The notes below the pieces were generated by a model. The model was given only the letters and a program-made list of their open reading frames with translations, searched no databases and was not told the DNA's origin. Source: Pseudomonas sp. (GTDB lineage Bacteria; Pseudomonadota; Gammaproteobacteria; Pseudomonadales; Pseudomonadaceae). Taken from it: 63,728 nucleotides of DNA. The position numbers and the translations under genes were made by a program. Position 1 is the stretch's first letter. Each line of letters starts with the position of its first letter. Location of the stretch: assembly GCF_028293835.1 (NCBI RefSeq), contig NZ_JAQGNX010000095.1, positions 1 to 63,728 of the forward strand, written 5' to 3'. This document shows positions 62,675 through 63,728 of the stretch, in pieces.

Positions 62675-63126
62675 AAGATCAAATCACGTAATTCGTCAGG
62701 CATAGCGCCTGGTTGTTGAATGGCCGCCAGATCCGCTTCAGCAAGAGCGTTCCAGGCGTCCTCGTCCCACAGTTGAAACTTGTTTAGCTGGCCAACCAGC
62801 ATCACGCGCTTATCCAGTTTCGCGTAATCGCGCAGGCGCGGCGGCACTAAGAATCTGCCACTGCCATCAAGTTCAAGGTCAACCGCATTCCCGATCAACA
62901 GCCGCTGCAGACGACGGTTTTCTTCTCGGAATGTGGCCAGGTCGCGTAATTTCGCTTCAATCAGTTCCCATTCAGATAACGGGTAGAGACATAAGCAGGG
63001 GTCAACGGCGTCAATCGTTACTATCAGCTGCCCGGCGCTACGCGAATCCAGCTCGTCGCGGTACCGACTCGGCATAGCGAGGCGACCCTTTGCGTCAAGA
63101 TTGATTGCGTTGGCACCACGAAACAC
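62671..63126 (-). CDS. mraZ: Transcriptional regulator MraZ
   Basis: The 151-residue protein contains two SpoVT-AbrB-like halves, each with the D-x-x-G-R motif ([15 protein letters not shown] and [16 protein letters not shown]). MraZ forms a ring and represses the dcw operon it heads by binding direct repeats near the promoter. Start is GTG 63126 with GGAG 9 bases upstream. The predicted boxes lie 42-67 bases upstream. Confidence 0.95.
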   Translation of the reverse strand: MFRGANAINLDAKGRLAMPSRYRDELDSRSAGQLIVTIDAVDPCLCLYPLSEWELIEAKLRDLATFREENRRLQRLLIGNAVDLELDGSGRFLVPPRLRDYAKLDKRVMLVGQLNKFQLWDEDAWNALAEADLAAIQQPGAMPDELRDLIL

Positions 63127-63167
63127 AGGCGCGATCTCCGAATACTAACTTCTTTAGCTAAAAAAAC

Positions 63168-63193
63168 CCACTTCATGCCACTTTCCGCCACTT
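63168..63193 (-). promoter_or_regulatory. MraZ operator: three 10-bp-spaced direct repeats
   Basis: On the minus strand AAGTGG occurs three times with an exact 10-bp period (63188-63193, 63178-63183, 63168-63173). The full units read AAGTGGCGGA, AAGTGGCATG, AAGTGGGTTT. This equals the MraZ box rule known from E. coli (a G-rich TGGG-like pentamer repeated every 10 bp). The repeats start at the predicted transcription start. Confidence 0.8.
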
Positions 63194-63199
63194 GTGCAC

Positions 63200-63229
63200 A
63201 CTATAGGAATGCGGCTACCGCACCGTCAA
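63200..63229 (-). promoter_or_regulatory. Pmra sigma70 promoter of the dcw operon
   Basis: On the minus strand TTGACG (63224-63229) and TATAGT (63200-63205) are 18 bp apart, giving a start near 63193, directly at the first MraZ box. Both hexamers match five of six consensus bases. Confidence 0.75.
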
Positions 63230-63442
63230 GGCGCGACCGGAAGGAATTCCCTTACAGAACGGAGATTTAGAGGGTAAATACAGGCGGGGGGAGTGGTTCT
63301 TCGATTATTTTGACAGACAAACCCAAGCGAGCTCAGGGACCTGAGGCTCGAAGTTAATGTGAATTATCAAGAGTTAGATTTTTTTGGTATTTCGAATATT
63401 TCGAAGAAGCTGAATAAAGCGATTTGAAGCGAGGAAGAAAAA

Positions 63443-63728
63443 GGTGGAGAGTCGATCTGTAAGCCGGGTTCTGTCGTGAACAGTCATTCCTCTACGACGG
63501 CCATCACTGGACGCCTTTAGCAACCTACCCGGTTCCAGCGCGGGCCACGCCTTGGAACCCTATTTGGTCTTGCTCCGAGTGGGGTTTACCTTGACCACGA
63601 CCTGTTGCCAGACGTGCGGTGCGCTCTTACCGCACCTTTTCACCCTTACCGGCACCGAAGTGCTTAGGCGGTTATTTTCTGTGGCACTTTCCGTAGGCTC
63701 GCGCCTCCCAGGCGTTACCTGGCACTCT
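63443..63728 (-). ncRNA. rnpB: RNase P RNA (M1 RNA), 5' end outside window
   Basis: The reverse complement carries the conserved parts of bacterial RNase P RNA: ACAGAAAATAACCGCC, GGGTGAAAAGGTGCGG, GAGCAAGACCAAATAGG, AGAGGAATGACTG and the 3' ACAGAACCCGGCTTACAGA. About 285 bases are visible; a whole gene would be about 350, so the 5' part (P1/P2 first strands) is beyond the right edge. The 3' end is followed by CC and a T tract (63438-63442), which may be the terminator. RNase P matures tRNA 5' ends. Confidence 0.95.

Overview
The window is a piece of a Pseudomonas chromosome, most likely from the P. fluorescens/P. syringae side of the genus. The gene order olsB-olsA, acpH, arsR-MFS-xenB, argP/argO, sodB-bifA, imelysin cluster, inaA-colSR, groEL-groES, fxsA, ampG, mscS-yajQ, panE, Nudix-GST-argJ, secA, lpxC, ftsZ up to mraZ and rnpB matches what I remember of P. 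aeruginosa PAO1 (roughly PA4350 to PA4421). REP-type intergenic repeats and high-GC codon use fit the same genus. This placement comes from reading proteins and remembered synteny; no search was run.

Layout. 1-2436: the C-terminal part of a Tc insecticidal toxin B subunit, followed by a small debris piece of a TccC-type subunit. 2543-4696 (minus): RHH protein, DJ-1/PfpI protein, cardiolipin synthase. 5182-7288: ornithine lipid genes olsBA, meeting the ACP phosphodiesterase gene tail to tail. 7323-10066: an ArsR regulator, an MFS exporter and a xenobiotic reductase with a dyad-rich control region and a strong terminator. 10092-10839 (minus): an unrecognised Pro/Lys tetrapeptide-repeat protein with a coupled 34-codon reading frame. 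11173-14801: coiled-coil membrane protein, SDR, argP and a divergent LysE-type exporter. 15016-17969: sodB and the c-di-GMP phosphodiesterase bifA. 18141-23253: four lipoproteins (imelysin, di-haem cytochrome, imelysin, DUF1513 propeller). 23374-26470 (minus): ColRS, InaA and a small envelope protein. 26637-31433 (minus): groESL, fxsA, hugZ, DUF481 porin-like protein. 31567-38780: ATL protein, AmpG, MscS/YajQ (minus), PanE, an orphan sensor kinase and a cobalamin adenosyltransferase. 38798-46254: Nudix/ThiE-like fusion, GST, argJ, secA, dciA, lpxC. 46367-63126 (minus): the complete division and cell wall (dcw) cluster from mraZ to ftsZ. 63443-63728 (minus): most of the RNase P RNA gene.

How it works together. 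The right third is one long, mostly overlapping operon that makes the peptidoglycan precursor and the divisome, headed by a sigma70 promoter with three 10-bp-spaced MraZ boxes. The middle holds envelope homeostasis (ClsB, ornithine lipids, ColRS, AmpG, MscS), iron/redox functions (SodB, HugZ with a Fur-like box, the imelysin/cytochrome set) and proteostasis (GroESL). I see no CRISPR array, prophage, transposase or tRNA.

Most of the window is conserved core genome. The less explained parts are the tetrapeptide-repeat protein locus at 10092-10839, the four-lipoprotein imelysin/cytochrome cluster at 18141-23253, a perfect 15-bp hairpin at 11106-11140, the decayed Tc toxin locus, and several operator-like dyads.
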